A DNA stretch of 15,933 nucleotides from an uncultured Flavobacteriales bacterium (GTDB lineage: Bacteria > Bacteroidota > Bacteroidia > Flavobacteriales_E > Vicingaceae). Position 1 is the stretch's first letter. Every line of letters starts with the position of its first letter. Positions 15,121 to 15,933 of the stretch are shown piece after piece. Below the pieces are notes generated by a model. The model searched no databases and was not told where the DNA came from. It saw nothing but the letters and a program-made list of their open reading frames with translations. The stretch spans positions 1 through 15,933 of the forward strand of contig CALALS010000192.1 of assembly GCA_937925525.1 (NCBI GenBank), written 5' to 3'. The position numbers and the translations under genes are program-made.

Positions 15121-15933
15121 ATGATTATGAAAAAGGGGTTAAAGTATAAATTATTGGTAGTTGCATTTGCTTTTGCAGCACCATCTTTATTCAACTCATG
15201 TTCAAAAGAGAGATCTGGTGCTACGGGTTGGAACTATAATGATCCAAAAAACGGAGGATTTCAAAAAGTACCATACCTAGAGCAAGAAACAGGTCCCGGA
15301 CTTGTACTAATTGAAGGTGGTAGATTCACCATGGGTAGAGTTGAACAAGAAATTATGTATGATTGGAATAATATTCCAAGAACAGTTACTGTATCGTCAT
15401 TCTATATGGATGAAGTAGAGGTAACCAATTTTTACTATTTGGAATATTTATATTGGTTAGAAAGAGTATTCTCAGCCGATTATCCTGAAGTTCATGCAAA
15501 AGCTTTACCTGACACACTAGTTTGGAGAAAAAAGTTAGCTTATAATGAACCTTATGTAGAACTATATTTAAGACACCCTGCTTACAGAGACTATCCTGTA
15601 GTTGGTGTTAACTGGCTCCAAGCAAATGATTTCTGTGCATGGAGAACTGATAGAGTTAATGAGTTAATTCTTATTAGAGAAGGATTATTTGAACATTTCC
15701 CTAATCAAATTAATGAGGATAACTTTAATACTGAAGCATATCTTGCCGGACAATATGAAACTGGTAAAAGAGTAGAAGGTTTAGAAGACTTAAATCCAAA
15801 TAGAGATTATAGAAACGTAAGGTTAGAGGATGGTATTCTTTTACCAAAATATAGACTTCCAACTGAAGCAGAGTGGGAATTTGCAGCTTACGGCTTAATA
15901 GGAAATGCTGTGGAAGAACTTATTGCTGATAGA
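15121..15933 (+). CDS. gldJ: Gliding motility lipoprotein GldJ, 3' truncated by window edge
   Basis: GldJ is a periplasm-facing lipoprotein needed for gliding and for a stable T9SS/gliding apparatus in flavobacteria. It has a formylglycine-generating-enzyme (sulfatase-modifying factor) fold. 271 codons are visible and the frame is open at the edge. The lipoprotein signal ends in LFNSC (Cys27 from the ATG at 15121; the ATG at 15127 is an equally good start). Then come ATGWNYNDPKNGGF, EQETGPGLVLIEGGRFTMG (start of the FGE domain near 62), SFYMDEVEVTN, ALPDTLVWR, YLRHPAYRDYPVVGVNWLQA and LPKYRLPTEAEWEFAA. The N-terminal block after the lipobox and the direct join from VEVTN to a short WLERVF segment match my memory of GldJ better than its paralogue GldK, which has a WHPEKPYGM-type opening and a large insertion. 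Proximity to porU also fits GldJ. Confidence 0.87.
   Translation, partial: MIMKKGLKYKLLVVAFAFAAPSLFNSCSKERSGATGWNYNDPKNGGFQKVPYLEQETGPGLVLIEGGRFTMGRVEQEIMYDWNNIPRTVTVSSFYMDEVEVTNFYYLEYLYWLERVFSADYPEVHAKALPDTLVWRKKLAYNEPYVELYLRHPAYRDYPVVGVNWLQANDFCAWRTDRVNELILIREGLFEHFPNQINEDNFNTEAYLAGQYETGKRVEGLEDLNPNRDYRNVRLEDGILLPKYRLPTEAEWEFAAYGLIGNAVEELIADR

Noticed and set aside
15121..15933. Reading the right-edge gene as gldK/porK because it follows a porP-like gene
   Set aside because: The block after the lipobox (ATGW, GGFQ, EQETGPGLV) and the short spacing after the VEVTN motif fit GldJ; GldK has a different opening and a large insertion there. Without the 3' end or a tree this stays a strong preference, not proof.
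1..15933. Mobile elements, CRISPR arrays, tRNA or rRNA genes
   Set aside because: I saw no transposase or integrase motifs, no regularly spaced repeats, and no cloverleaf-like or rRNA-like segments; intergenic gaps are short and the gene content is core to the phylum.

Overview
The window reads as chromosomal DNA of a Bacteroidota bacterium, probably in or near the Flavobacteriales. The evidence is AT-rich, densely packed coding sequence, several matches to the Bacteroidota -7 promoter element TAnnTTTG, little sign of Shine-Dalgarno dependence, and a set of type IX secretion system (T9SS) and gliding genes found only in this phylum. I see no insertion sequence, phage gene, CRISPR array, tRNA or rRNA. 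All coding frames look intact. Two genes are cut by the window edges: the sigma-54 response regulator on the left and gldJ on the right.

Layout, left to right. (1) Plus strand, 1-2096: the 3' part of an NtrC-like sigma-54 activator that ends without a DNA-binding domain, then a secreted protein with a T9SS type A sorting tail. A strong hairpin terminator (about 2120-2150) separates this block from the convergent genes. (2) Minus strand, 8293 down to 2149: an apparent operon of pdhA (E1 alpha), an E2 acetyltransferase with two lipoyl domains, a small putative lipoprotein with a CHU_C-like domain, recG, and a short-chain dehydrogenase. The genes are tightly spaced or overlapping, and a TAAATTTG promoter element precedes pdhA. 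(3) Minus strand, 13973 down to 8350: porU (T9SS sortase), porV (outer-membrane shuttle protein) and cdd (cytidine deaminase, GTG start). (4) A 165-bp divergent control region. (5) Plus strand, 14139 to the end: a PorP/SprF-family membrane protein followed 16 bp later by gldJ.

How the genes fit together. PorU and PorV are the surface-processing module of the T9SS: PorV receives cargo leaving the translocon, and PorU cuts the C-terminal signal so that cargo can be anchored. PorP/SprF-family proteins and the lipoprotein GldJ belong to the same secretion and gliding machinery. The 339-residue protein at 1077-2096 carries the type A signal this machinery recognises, so machine and client sit within 16 kb of each other. 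The pdh, cdd, recG and SDR genes are housekeeping functions. The least explained items are the small CHU_C-like lipoprotein between the pdh genes and recG, the lysine/alanine-rich tail on PdhA, the headless sigma-54 activator, and an inverted repeat just upstream of the porP-like gene. I found no clear evidence of a wholly new system here.
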